DNA of 64,000 nt from Bryopsis sp. KO-2023 (lineage: Eukaryota; Chlorophyta; Ulvophyceae; Bryopsidales; Bryopsidaceae): NCBI GenBank assembly GCA_030272585.1, contig BSYQ01000006.1:4551001-4615000 (forward strand). The letters run 5' to 3'. Positions within the stretch are counted from its first letter, which is position 1. Each line of letters starts with the position of its first letter. Of this stretch, positions 22,432 to 34,215 are shown piece after piece. The position numbers and the translations under genes are program-made. The notes under the pieces are model-generated. The model had not been told where the DNA came from and did not search any database. It saw only the letters and a program-made list of their open reading frames with translations.

Positions 22432-23967
22432 AATTTAGAGTGGATCCTCTCCTTTCCCCAAAAAAATGAAAAACAGTGACGGGGAATATTTGACGACCCT
22501 TTTTTTTTTCTTTTTCTTGTTTTTTGCAGGCAACATTTTAGTGCATTTGGTTTTTTCGGCTTGTATTTCTGTGGGATTGTTTTCTGGGGTGTGGATCATG
22601 AAATTGACCAGGCGTGAGTGGATGTGGGTTTCTTTTATGAAGGTGGGTTTTCAGGATCGAAACTGTAGATGAATGTTTTCAGAGTGGGGAAAAAAGGAAA
22701 GTGAGGGGGGTGAGGGCTAATTAACAAATGAAACAGAATCGGGATCGGCCGTTCCGCACGAACGTGTAGGATTTTTGTAATGGATGCTTTCGAGCCTTGG
22801 TTCCATCAACATATATATTGCGGAATTCCCTCCCAAGTCGAGCTAGGAGCAACAGCCGTGTGTTACTGGCTCGTATCCTCCAGCGTCCCTTTTTGAGAAC
22901 CCATCCCTTTTCGAAAATTGATACCCCCCCCAAAAAAAGCTGTCATCTTATCCCTCCGAATTCTTTTTCCATGTTTTCATGCTGCACACAATGCCCAGGT
23001 CGAATACCATCTGTCTATTTTCATTGTTTTTGCATTTTATGAGGGATCGGTTGCCTTGAGTTTTGAATTGAACTTTCATTCAGCTTTAAACATTGCAAAC
23101 AGAAATACTTATAGTACAAGGGAAGTCAATTCAACACTTTCCAAGAATATTCTCACTCAAGGTTTGCTCAATTATATGCAGGATATTTATCCACTGATAA
23201 TTTTCCAAAGACTGTTTTGGCTAGTCAAAACACTTGCATGACCAACAGGTTTGCAAACAGAGCAGGATCTTGACTGATTGAGTTAAATGTTTGATGCTTT
23301 TCCATTGCGTTTTTTTGTCGAGGAGGAAAATCAGCTATGTGTTGAAACCACGAGAATTGTGGGAACGACGGTTAGAATGAGCGAATATAAAAGAGAGTGA
23401 ATCATTGTATCGAACAACTTTTAACACATGAAATTGACAACTTTTGACGCCAGCCGGAACTGGCATTGACGACATATGTTTATTATCTTTTTTAAATGGA
23501 GAAATAAACACCCATCACGTCGCAGAGAAATTTCGAAAGCAAATGTGAATTTTTGCCTGCAGCAAGTTTGCTGGCAAAAAAAAAAAAGCCACAAACCACC
23601 AATTGATCCATCCGCCAAAGCGTGAAATGTCTCTTACCCCACAGCACTCGAACGATATCAAATCTAAATAATGCATAAGAAAAACCTTGAAAAAATCAAA
23701 CATGAGCAGCTTCTTAAAATCCAACCCTGCCATCAGAACTAATGTTACAGTTACCATACCAGACATTATAAAAAAAAGAAAAACAAAATAATAATTGCAG
23801 GGTTTTGTTTTTTTTTCCTTTTTTTCCTTTTTTTTTTCATCCCCCTCCCCCTCCCACCCCCCCCCCAATTTTGACCCCCTCTCAATGATCGATGCATCAG
23901 CTTGTGATAACCCAACCACCCCCTGAACGAAAAAAAAACAAAAAGAAAAACAACAAAAAACCCCCAA
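22432..23967. other. Intergenic between convergent genes
   Basis: 3' flanks of the small membrane-protein gene (+) and the beta-glucosidase gene (-). AT-rich with T-, A- and C-runs. A minus-strand frame at 22,933-22,721 (70 residues) looks protein-like in composition but has no recognisable domain. Nothing else supported. Confidence 0.55.
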
Positions 23968-26900
23968 TCATTTGCCAGCATCTAGGGCTTCGAGGGTCAC
24001 AACTTGTTCTTGAGGTTGAGCAGAATTGTGGGATTTTTTGATCTCCTCGATTGTGTCTGGCACTGCTTTGTAGATGGTTTCCAGAACTTTGCTGTGGGGC
24101 CTCAGGGTTCGACGCTCAGGATCGGAGCAGTTCCACTCGTACAAACCGTATTTGATGTGATATCCTTCGTGCCATTCGATGTTGTCCATCAAAGTCCAAT
24201 AGAAAATTCCTCGAACGTCGTGCCCCTCGGACATAGCTTTCCAGATCTGCGGAAGCGAACGAGAAAAATGGGGAAAAAAAACAAACAGGAAAACCCAAAA
24301 CTGTGTGGAAACTCCGCTGTCAAATGCATGGTGGGTATCCTGCAAGATTTCGAGAAGTCCGAGAAGAGGGACGTTACGGTCATACATTTTTTCGGTTAAA
24401 TCGTTTTCTTCACACCAAAAAACTAGTGTTTTCACGACACCTTACGAAGAGCAAAAAAAGAAAGAAAGATTTTTTTTTTTTTTTTCAAAAAATTATTGCT
24501 TGTCCAAAAAGCCGGACCTGATTGAAGTAGGACCCGATGAGGTGGTGCCTCCGGCTGTCTTTTCCATCGGCCATACCCCATTCGGTGATGTAAATGGGTA
24601 CGCCCAAAGAACTTGAATCTTTGATGGCTCTGTACATGCCGGCAGGGTGAATTGGAAACCCGGTGTCTGAAATTCCTTCCCCGTTGGTTCCGCCCACTTG
24701 AAATTTCCAATCGATGGTCAATCTATTGCACCAGGTCAAAAAAATAAATTTGCAAATCCCCGATTTTTTCAACATCGCCACCTCACCACTTTACCATTGC
24801 TTTGGATTCTACAAAGTGTTTGAAACAAGTGATTTCTTATTTTAAATTGTGAGAAAAAAAAAATGTTGAAATCACGACACAGAAAAACAAACATGGGGGT
24901 ATCTATGTATTGAAACAAAAAGTAAAACAGCCCCCTCAATCACCATTCACACACATCAAAAAATAAATAAAAAAAACAATAATAATAATAATAAAACCCC
25001 ACCGTGAGTAATAGTTGATTCCCCACCAATCCAATGGCGGTTTGTAGTCCTTGGCCTTCAACACTACCCCTTTCATGGGGGCCCTCCATTCGAATTCCCC
25101 AGTTTGGAAATATTTCAAAATAACGTCACATCCAAACCAAAACGTCATCCAGTTCGTCAAAGGTCTGGCGAAAAAAAAAAAAAAGAAAATTAGATATTTT
25201 AAAAACAAATCAAAAAAGAAAAAGAAACAAATAAACACGCATATGACGGAGTCAATTGCGGGCCGGCATTAAGGTCACTCTTTCGAAAATCAATCCTTTC
25301 CAAATTGGATTTCCTATCATAAATTGATTTCATTTTTCTTACTTTTGATTTATAATTTGTTTCAAAATCATCAGAGTAGCCATGAACACACATGCCTTCA
25401 AAAAAATCTTTTCACAAATACATAAATATATATACTTATTTAAATCGTTTCACAAATACATAAACATATTTATAAAAAAAAATGGATCGATTCTCACCGT
25501 ATGTAAGACGTTGAAAATCCATTAGCTTTCGGTTCAAAGCGCATGTGTTGATGAACCATCCCCACCTCGGCATCTTGGCCACCCGGCAGCGCTTTGATGG
25601 CATTGTAAACCGCAGTGTGGGCCCTCAACATGTTCAACAGAACCACCCCCGCCATTTTGAAATTCATTCGATTGCCCGGAGGCCAAATCCCCATCACGTA
25701 CCCGCAGAAACACACGCACTGGGAAGAATACCAAAAACCACCAAAAAGGACAAAATGAAAGAGAAACGCTTGATTAGTAACGGCGATCGGTTTGGTAATG
25801 ACCGTGTATGTTGTTAAAAAAAATGTCGACAGAAAAATAAATAAAAAAATTATCATGTCTGTGTTTTTGTTTGTTTTTATTATCCATATGAGAAATCCCG
25901 TTCCGAAAAAATCCAATAAAACTCTAGGAGGTCGTCCAGGTTTGAATCCCAATGACTAATTTTCTCTGCAAGAATTGGTCTGACTGACCTACTCTGCATT
26001 GGCGTCATTAGTCACCTGGAATCGTTGCTACAAAAAAAAAAACGAGGCTGCAATACTGATCACGATATTTCCATTTCCTAAGTACCTCAAGTACCCAAAT
26101 TCTTCAAAACCGAAAAAAGTGACACCAACACAAAACTCACTGTAGCTTCATTGATGGTTCCCCACAATCGAATTCTGGATCCGAAGAGCGAAAACGCCTT
26201 CGCGCAGTAATTCACAAACAGCTGTGTGTTTTCCTCTTTCGTGAATCCCCCCAAATCCTCAAACCATTGGGGGTGGGTGAAGTGGTGCAATGTCACCATG
26301 GGCTCCAGTCGATGTCTTTCCAAGCATTGAAAAATGTCCCGATATCTTGGAACCAGAAAAAGCAAAAAAAGTTGTTCAAATTTTCAAAAAAAGGAGAGGG
26401 GGGGGGGGGGACACATTCATGCCAGGCCAGATGAGATGCTTATGCATAGTCCTAACGAGATTTCGTTTCGGCACAGAAAACTTGGCCATCACCTTTATTA
26501 AAAAAAAAAAGATACCAGGAAAAAAAAAAAGTGTGAGGTTGCGTTTTTATACCACACCTTTGAATGGCTTCTTCGTCGAACTCTCCTTGTCTGGGCTCCA
26601 ATCTTGACCATTCCAGCGACAATCGAAAAGCGTTGATCCCGAATTCCTTGGCCAATGCTATGTCTTCTTCATACCTGAGCATAATCAATTCCCGCTTCAA
26701 TTTTTCCTTTTGAAAATCGTGATTTCTGCATTTAAAATATCATTCAAATCGATCTCTGGAATTCGACCACCAACATTTCCTTTTCTTCTTGCAAACACTC
26801 GCCATAACTGGTTCAATCGGTATATACATAATACCAAATTTTATATATTTTTTATTTATTGAATTTATTGAATTTTTTGATTGGCTGCATCCCTTCATCA

Positions 26901-27179
26901 GCAAAGAAGCTGCATTTTTCATTTCTTTTTCTTTTTTTTTTCCTGTCGACAAGGCCACAGACAAACAGCTGGACAGACCGACGCAAAGAAATAAGCATTT
27001 TTCATTATGAATGTACCGAGTTCTCCTCCTGACCTGTTCCAGAAGTCGCAGGCAACGGTTATCTGATCGGCATCTTTCACCCTCCCCGACTCTCGAATGA
27101 ATTTCGTCCAGTTGCTGGTCTCGTCCCCAGAGTTTTGATACACCGATAGTCCGATTCCCTTCAGAAACGTATCTTGCAT
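23968..27179 (-). CDS. Family 1 glycoside hydrolase (beta-glucosidase type), seven exons
   Basis: Exons (minus): 27179-27034, 26674-26558, 26345-26142 (end at 26141), 25718-25498, 25164-25003, 24722-24518, 24246-23968; phases join to 444 residues. GH1 hallmarks in order: FLKGIGLSVYQ at the N terminus, FRLSLEWSRLEP, the HHF...QWFEDLGGF region, the acid/base motif TINEAT (usual T[FL]NEP), INYYSR, the nucleophile motif YITEWG (usual ITENG), and FYWTLMDNIEWHEGY near the end. Both catalytic Glu residues are present. GH1 enzymes remove beta-linked sugars from glycosides with retention. The ATG start gives no transit or signal peptide, so a cytosolic enzyme is the simplest reading, unless a first exon was missed. 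Head-to-head with uS13. Confidence 0.9.
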
Positions 27180-27501
27180 ATCGGGCTAACGATACAGGAA
27201 AAAAACAACACACACTCACACCAGCACAACGCGCGTCTGTAATTCAAAATCCCCGCGTCGGCCAAAGTCAACCCGCAGTTTTTTCCAGGCCAATATCGAG
27301 GCCTCAGCAAGGGAGATATTTTTTCTGCACCTGCGTTGGTGTCTTCACCATGAGTAGCGGTTGGGGATAGATCACGTGATCGGTATCACGTGCTTCGTAC
27401 GCATGACTGACTTTCTTCTTTTTTTCTTCTTCGGAGAAGTTGGCGATTGTTGGGATTTGCGGCTGGTTCGAAAGAGAGTCTGATTTTTTTCGTCCGCAAA
27501 G
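27180..27501. promoter_or_regulatory. Short divergent promoter region, beta-glucosidase / uS13
   Basis: Only 322 bases separate the start codons of the GH1 gene (-) and the uS13 gene (+), so both promoters must lie in or near it unless more 5' exons exist. It contains two TCACGTG-like words near 27,374-27,392; no clear TATA box. Confidence 0.5.
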
Positions 27502-29568
27502 ATGGCCGGCCTCACCGCTCAGATGTCTCGATTGACCCTCCGCGACTCTTGCAAGGTTAGCCTCCACAACAGAAACGAAACCAACCCGATTCTTTGTTTT
27601 TTTTCTCAGTCGGGACAGTGTTAATCTTTCTACACCCAACGAGCAAAGAATTGCAGTGTTGAGCTCCCTCGCTTTCCAATAACTTGTGCTAAAATTCTTT
27701 TTCTGTTTTTTCGCGGCGATTTCCACAGCCGGTTCCTCGATTCGAGGGATTCAGGTCTGTGGGCCAAGCACCAAAGGCCGCCTACAAACCCGCCAAGGTG
27801 TGCGTCACCCAGAAAAAAAAATAAAAAATAAATTAAAATGCAAGAGTAGGGTCCTTTTAAATTTTGAGGAGCCCACACCAAACAACAAAGAGCACATTTC
27901 AGAGAAAAAATAAATATTTACAAATATGTCTGAACCAGTGTTGAAATTGCATTGCATATCATCAATGATTATTGCACCTGCTCACTGTATTAACCCTCAC
28001 TGTTGTCGATTTGAGACTCAATTTGTTGCTTTCGGTAGAAAAAAACTCAGAACTCTCCCTCACAGCCACTGAACGAATCAAGCGATTGTGAATGTGGAAA
28101 CTACGTTGGAACCCGTCTGTCCAGCAAAATCATAAACCCAGCCACTCTTTTTTTTTTTTTTTTTGCCTAGACATTATGGAGATATTTTCGTTCTGTTTTT
28201 GAAGTTGAATCAGATCAGTGCTCTTCGGACTTCTTTGGTTGATTCCAAGGAAAATATAACACTCACCTTTTATATACATGCAAAAGGCACTCCTACCCAC
28301 CTTTTTCTCTTTGGTTTTTTCGACTCGCAGGTTTCTTTCGGCCGAGTTCCTCTTCACATTCAGTGTGCTCGTGTTGCCAACGTGGAAATCCCCAATGCCA
28401 AAAGAATCGAGACCTCGCTCACTTACATTTTCGGAATCGGACCCACCTCCGCCAAGAAGATTCTTGTCGCAACTGTAAGCCAAATAAAAAAAGGAAAAGA
28501 AATCACCTTGAAATAAAAATGAAATAGAAATTACCTGGTGAAAGAATTAGAAAAAGAAATCGCCTGGAAATATGACTGGTGGGCACAGAACAGAAAAAGA
28601 AAAGAAACACCGTGGATTTATATGTGTAGATACCGCTCTTTTTGTTGATATGATGTTCGGGTTTCTGTACGTTCAGTTTTTTTTGCTTGTTTCCGTGGGG
28701 GTGAGCTTGCTGTAATTGCAATTAGAATTGGCTCGTAGTAATTTCTATTTAGGTCTGAAGGGTGCTGTATTTGGGGTGTGTTTTATACAGGGAATTGAAA
28801 ACAAGAGGACCCACGAGCTCAGCGATGGCGAGCTCACGCAGCTCCGTGAAGAAGTCGACAAATACACCATCGAGGGAGACCTGGTGGGTGTATTACTATA
28901 TCGTTGTTTTTATTAGTTCCAGGTTTCTTTCCCCTTTTTCTTTATGTCAAGCAAAACACCAGCTCAGGTGGTGCAACATTCGGTTGGAGAGCGTGTCTGA
29001 CCCCACTTATCTCTTAAATCGAAAGTAAAAAAAAAAAGAATTGCACTCGAAAACGGCCAATGGAATCGTTTTTTTTCCGTTGTAATTGCAGGTTTTGTTT
29101 TTCTATGAGATAAAGAATAAAATGTTGTAAATATAATGTAAGAATGATACATTATTGGACTAGAAGTGTGTATTTGCTGTCTTCTGTTTAGCGCCGCCAA
29201 ACTGCACTGGACATCAAGAGGTTGAAAGATATTGGTTGCTACCGTGGTCGACGACACATTATGGTGAGGGGTGTTTTACATTTGGGCCAAAATCAATCAA
29301 ACAACCAATCAGATGAAAAGTGAGGTGTCCAAACCAGGGAACTAAAAGAATGAAGAGGATCTTCTGAAGCTGACTTCAACAATGTGTTTTTTATCGAATG
29401 CGTGGATTCGATATTATTTGTTTGGAGTTTTTTCTCAAAAAAACACACAAAAATACACACGCTTGCTTTTGTTGGTGCCAGGGTCTTCCATGCCGAGGTC
29501 AGAAAACCAAAACCAATGCTCGTCAAAGAAAGGGCAAGAGAGGTTCACCCATCAAGGGGAAGAAGTAA
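27502..29568 (+). CDS. RPS13: Plastid ribosomal protein uS13 (S13), nuclear gene with six exons
   Basis: Exons: 27502-27555, 27729-27797, 28331-28474, 28791-28883, 29192-29263, 29482-29568; every intron is GT-AG and phase 0, giving 172 residues. The first about 55 residues (Ser/Arg/Lys/Ala-rich, FEGFRSVGQ) are an N-terminal extension that fits a transit peptide. The mature part is bacterial-type S13: [56 protein letters not shown], then [13 protein letters not shown] and a basic Lys tail. The protein sits in the head of the small subunit and contacts tRNA and S19. The wording ARV-x2-VEIPN-x-KRIE is closest to green-lineage plastid S13. This gene gives the best lineage hint in the window. Confidence 0.93.
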
Positions 29569-30262
29569 TTTTTTTTTCTTTTCTTTGAGCAGGACTACTT
29601 CTCAAAAGAGAAGATGAAAAAACAAGAAAACAGAAATTTGAGGGAGAGAAAACGGAGCAGAAAAAAAAAAACGTCGATTGCTGATTGGAGAAAGAAGAAG
29701 AAAGCAACCGTCTGTGGTTTAATTTTTGGTTATATCCTTTGACCTCTTTCTTTGTGGAGGGGGTGCAGTTTTGTTGGGGAGGTCCTTTTGTCTTTTGAAT
29801 TTCTTTGGTGATGGGATTATTTTCGTGGCACAATTCTTTGTAACTGTGTTTGACATAGCAGCTCTCCCTGAAAAAAGACTGTTGAATCCCCTCGTTCCAC
29901 AATCAGTCCAAAAAAAAAATCAAATTTAGAAATTTATGGTGCAATGTTTTCTCATAGACATTCTGAAACCACCCATCCTTCCAACCACCCAACCTTCAAT
30001 CACTCTCCTCTTTGTGTGGAGCAGGTGTGTTTGTGGCCTTCGGTCAGGCTGGGGACCAGCCAACTCCCTTGCAGACGAGCACTGGACATTGGCATACAAC
30101 CCACGAGAGCGCATCAGTCATGTGCAAGAGGCAGCGCTGGGGAAACCACCACAAACACCCTGAACGACCGTAATCCCATTTCCAAGGAGCCACATCCACC
30201 ATCTTCCGCAGGTTTTCAATTTTATCGCTTCCTGGATGGAAACATCTGTTCGTGAAACTACC
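29569..30262. other. Intergenic between uS13 and VWA-lectin copy 1
   Basis: 3' flank of uS13 and 5' flank of the next gene on the same strand. A/T-runs at first, more balanced composition near the downstream start. No extra gene seen. An in-frame ATG at 30,236 lies just upstream of the preferred start at 30,263. Confidence 0.55.
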
Positions 30263-33015
30263 ATGCTTTTCCTTGCAATCTGTTGCCTGCTGGTTCCATT
30301 TGCTGGAGCGCAGACCACTCCAGAACAAGTACTTGAGACGTTTATTGCAAGCAAAGAGAAGGTTGTGGAAAGCTTAGCAGCCGCCGCAGAGAAAGCTTAC
30401 AAAGAACGGCCTCTCCACGTCGAAGGTTGCACGTGCTCGCGCCACTCATGTGGCAACGTTTTGGGAAAAAAGGCGCAATGTTCCATGGGGCTCGGGTCGA
30501 GTCCCGAGTGTGGCAAGTGCGGGGGGACTATTGTGGACTACACTCAATCCGCTGTCAGAGTCGCTCCCGGAACGAACCCAACCAATCTGACTGCTCAAGT
30601 CAAGGAGACGCTCTGCACCTTCGCCTCGTTGGACAGCGTGTTCCCGCAATCAAAAGTCGACACCTGGTCTTATATTGGCACCATAGACGGCTCCTTTAGG
30701 ATTCATCCAGTCAGGCAACGACGTCGAGATCCTGATGGCGAGAAGTATTTTCAGGGCTGTGAATCATACGACCCACGGATCAGGCCGTGGTATATCTCAG
30801 CGAGCACGGGACCAAAGGACGTCGTGCTTCTTATCGACACGTCGGGATCCATGGCGGGACCTGTTGAAAGTCCAAGGTGGGACTTGGCAAGAAGAGGGCT
30901 AGCGTTGCTGTTGGAGACATTCACTCCGGCGGACTTCGTTAATATTGTATCTTTCGCGAACGACGCGAAGGTTTTGTTGGGGAGTAACCCCTTGCATTCA
31001 GCTTCTGACAAGAATCGTAGCAAGTTGAGAAAAGCACTCAAAAAAGTTCTGGTCAATGGGGGCACCGACTTCAACAACGGGTTTTCCGAGGCCTTCGATC
31101 TGTTGGAGGAAGCGTCGCAAGAGAGTGCAGACGACACAAGCTCCACCTGCACCAAGATCATAATCTTCTTGACAGACGGCGAGGACTGCACTGTCAGCGA
31201 CACAGGCGGGGAGTGTTCGTTGTCGCGTGAAGAGGGCCCCGAGCAGCTGCTGGCGAACATCGAAAAGCGTCAGGCTGCGCTCGAAAAAGGGACCGGTTCT
31301 CGTGCATTGATATTCACTTTTTCGATGGGTAAAGACGCGGACGATTCCGTTCCCAAACAGATTGCCTGTGCGAACGATGGGACCTGGTCGTTCTTCGAAG
31401 ACGGCGACGACCCCCTCCTGAAGCTGAACAGTTATTACACTTTCTTGGCGGCGGCTAGGTACCCAGGCAGAGTGACGTGGGCGGAACCTTATTTCGACGC
31501 GGATGGGCTTGGAATTATAACAACTGTCGCGAAGGCTGTCTACAGTCCAAAGGGACGGGACAAAACCAACGGTGTACAAATCGGAGTTGTGGGACACGAT
31601 GTTAAGCTCAGCGAGTTAAGTGTCGGGGGCGTTTTGGGTGAGGACGTCGTGGCTGAACTCTCGGGGCTGTCCAGAACGTGTGATGACCTCAGCTTGACGC
31701 CTTGCCAGCTGCAGGTGAACGACCTCCTGAAGGAAACAGTGCAGTGCTGCACATCACCCAGAGTGACCTACCAAAGAAAAAGCATAGAGTAAATTACACG
31801 AGGAGTATAAAAATGCATGGAAGAAGCATGTCTTGAACTCGTAAACTTTGCAACGATGAACCGAAACCTCCCTAACACGTTTCAAACTTCTGAACGACGC
31901 CAGTTCCAGCGGACAGCGGCGTAGTCACTACGACCTGAAGGACCTGCATAAGTGAGCTGGAATACATTAGCAGTTCGTTGGATGTCCTGTTTCCTGAGAA
32001 GAAATGTCAGGTGTGTGGAAGCAAGCAAATTATGGGTTTAGCTGAGACAGTGAATGTAACATTTTGTTGCAAGGTTCAACGCGATCAATCTTTGGATCAT
32101 GCAACCTGCCCCGACCGACTCCCCAAGAAGAAATGCTACAAATTTGGGAGGCGTTGGTACACCAGAATGGACATCCCCCTGGACTGGGACTCCGCACAGG
32201 ACGAGTGCAAAAGCCAGGGGGGAAACTTGGTGTCGATTCGGTCCGATGATCACCTAGCCTTCGTGGCAGCAATGGCTGCACCCCGAGGAAGTTGGATCGG
32301 AGCCAAGAGGAAAAGGTTTTCCAGCAACCAAGAGTTCGTGTGGTTGGATGGGACTGTTCCGTCATTTGATGGGACCTCTCAATACTGGGGTGCCGGGGAG
32401 CCGTATGACACAAGAAAAGGAGGTGGGAAAGAGGGGGGTGGGCTGTGCACAACCAACACATGTTCAAAAATCCAAATCCTTTCAAAAAGTATTGAGAAAA
32501 GGATGCCCTTTTCCTGAGGGTCAGACCACGCATGTGCAAATGCCCTCTTTAGCCCCCCCCCCCCAAAAAAAAACCTCTACAAGTTCTCAATGCAATTCCT
32601 TGATCATCCCATCTCATCTTTGGTGCCTCTCTCTTGATCAGGGGAAGAGTGCGTTACCATCGATCAACGAGGTGTCCAGCGAAACATGGCTGATCAGCTT
32701 TGTTTGGACAAATTCTCGTTCATCTGTGAGTTCGACTCCAAACCGGCATCCTGCCAAAAGAGCTTCGTCACGGTAGACCCCAAATCGTTTTTCGAGGTTC
32801 CCCCACTGAGTCAATGCAGGAACGAAGAGGACATTCTCAGTCGAACCCGGCCGGTGGCTGGAGCAAGAAGGATGGACTCTGAAGATGCCCTGTGCAGACT
32901 AGGCAAGAAAAGACCTATCAATGAGCTCTTGTGTTGTGAGGGATGTCCCAAGAAAACCAGTGTTCCTGATGGGTTAGGATGCAGGGACTGTCTGGTTTCG
33001 ACTCGACCCCTCTGA
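30263..33015 (+). CDS. Secreted VWA-Cache-C-type-lectin protein, copy 1
   Basis: Exons: 30263-31714, 32074-32422, 32642-33015; 724 residues, with exon lengths 1452, 349 and 374 identical to copy 2. A signal peptide (MLFLAICCLLVPFAGA) leads to a Cys-rich N-terminal region, then a RIRPWYISAST segment and a VWA domain with a MIDAS motif DTSGSM near residue 200. A Cache-like segment follows (YPGRVTWAEPYFDADG ... VGVVGHDV type), an order known from calcium-channel alpha2-delta and CACHD1-like proteins. Exons 2-3 code a C-type lectin-like domain (SWIGA, EPYD, ECV, FSFICEF) and a Cys-rich end (LCCEGCP). No membrane helix is seen. I infer an extracellular or wall protein that binds metal, ligand or glycan. 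The start at 30,263 is chosen over 30,236 because it matches copy 2. Confidence 0.85.
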
Positions 33016-34215
33016 ATATGTATATATACATACATTAGAGTACATTAGATAATATATGTATATATATATCCTCCCGCTGGTGCAGATAAAGTTGATGGAG
33101 ATGGATGGCATTTTAGTGAAAAGAGGGAAGGAGGGGGGGGGGCAGGGTGGTCACAAAAAAAATGGGGAGTTTCTGGGCATATCGAACTCTGGGGCCATCG
33201 TCACAAGGAGGGTTTTCGAAGCAAGCGAAAAGCACTTGCATAAGTTTTGTTTTTGTGTTTAATTTTTCTGGGGCCACACATTTCATCGTCTATCATCAGC
33301 CTTTAGTCGATATGTCATCAATGAATTCAGTTTTGGGGGTAAGTTTTTGGGTTGGCGACAGTGAGATCAGGTCTCATTGGTGTAGATATCACATCATGTG
33401 TATTGTAATCTTGATGCAAGAAGAATGACAAATAGCTTTTTCGATTGGTTGCATGCATGAGTTCATCTTGGCAACAAACTGATCCCATGCCGTCTTGGGT
33501 AAGGTCCTGAGGTGCTAGCGACAGCTGCATCCACCTCAGAACCCCCCACCCCTTAGCAAACTTCCATGGAATTTGAAGGGGGGGGTCCTCTGTTTGTACC
33601 ATTGACACATGGGGAGGTCAGCTGGTGATCAAACCAGGTTGGAAGTGAAATCATTCAGCGGAACAGCGGCTGGTTTATCCTTTGAGAAAGCGCAGGTTCG
33701 ATGAAACATCCCATCCAATCTAGACATAACAACTTCACAACGCAATGAACCTTTTCTCCTCACCGAGAGCGTCGAAAGGTGTGCATCCGTATGAGTAAAA
33801 AAAAAAAAAGTTTTGACCATAGTTTGTTCTTTTTTTTAACCTCCTTCCATGGTGGTGTAAATATCCCTCAATCTAAGGAAGCTTCCATCAAGCTTCTCCC
33901 GTAGCTCTTTCTTTTCCTACCCTCCGTTTTCTCTTTCTTTTTTTTTTGGCTCTTGTCCCCCCCCCCCTTTTTCTTAACTTTCATTTAAGAATAAAAAAGG
34001 GGGGGAAATAATATATGAAAAAATGTCGTTTTTTTATAAAACCACCACCACCACCACCACCATCATCAAAAATATGTGAAACAGGAAAACAAAACTCTTG
34101 GGGGGAAAAACAAAAATATGCTTTATGCTTTTTGTCGTCTTTTTTCCTTTCCCCCCCTCTCACTCCTTTTTTTTCTGCTTCTTTACTAAAAACATTTCGA
34201 TCGATCGAGCAGCAT
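33016..34215. other. Intergenic between convergent VWA-lectin copy 1 and hnRNP gene
   Basis: 3' flanks of two convergent genes. TA-rich words at 33,017-33,069, G- and T-runs, a CCA trinucleotide tract near 34,041-34,061. No supported gene. Confidence 0.6.

Noticed and set aside
24250-24500. Extra coding segment between the last two exons of the beta-glucosidase
   Set aside because: The flanking exons join directly in the conserved order of GH1 proteins; the segment is intron with GT-AG ends.
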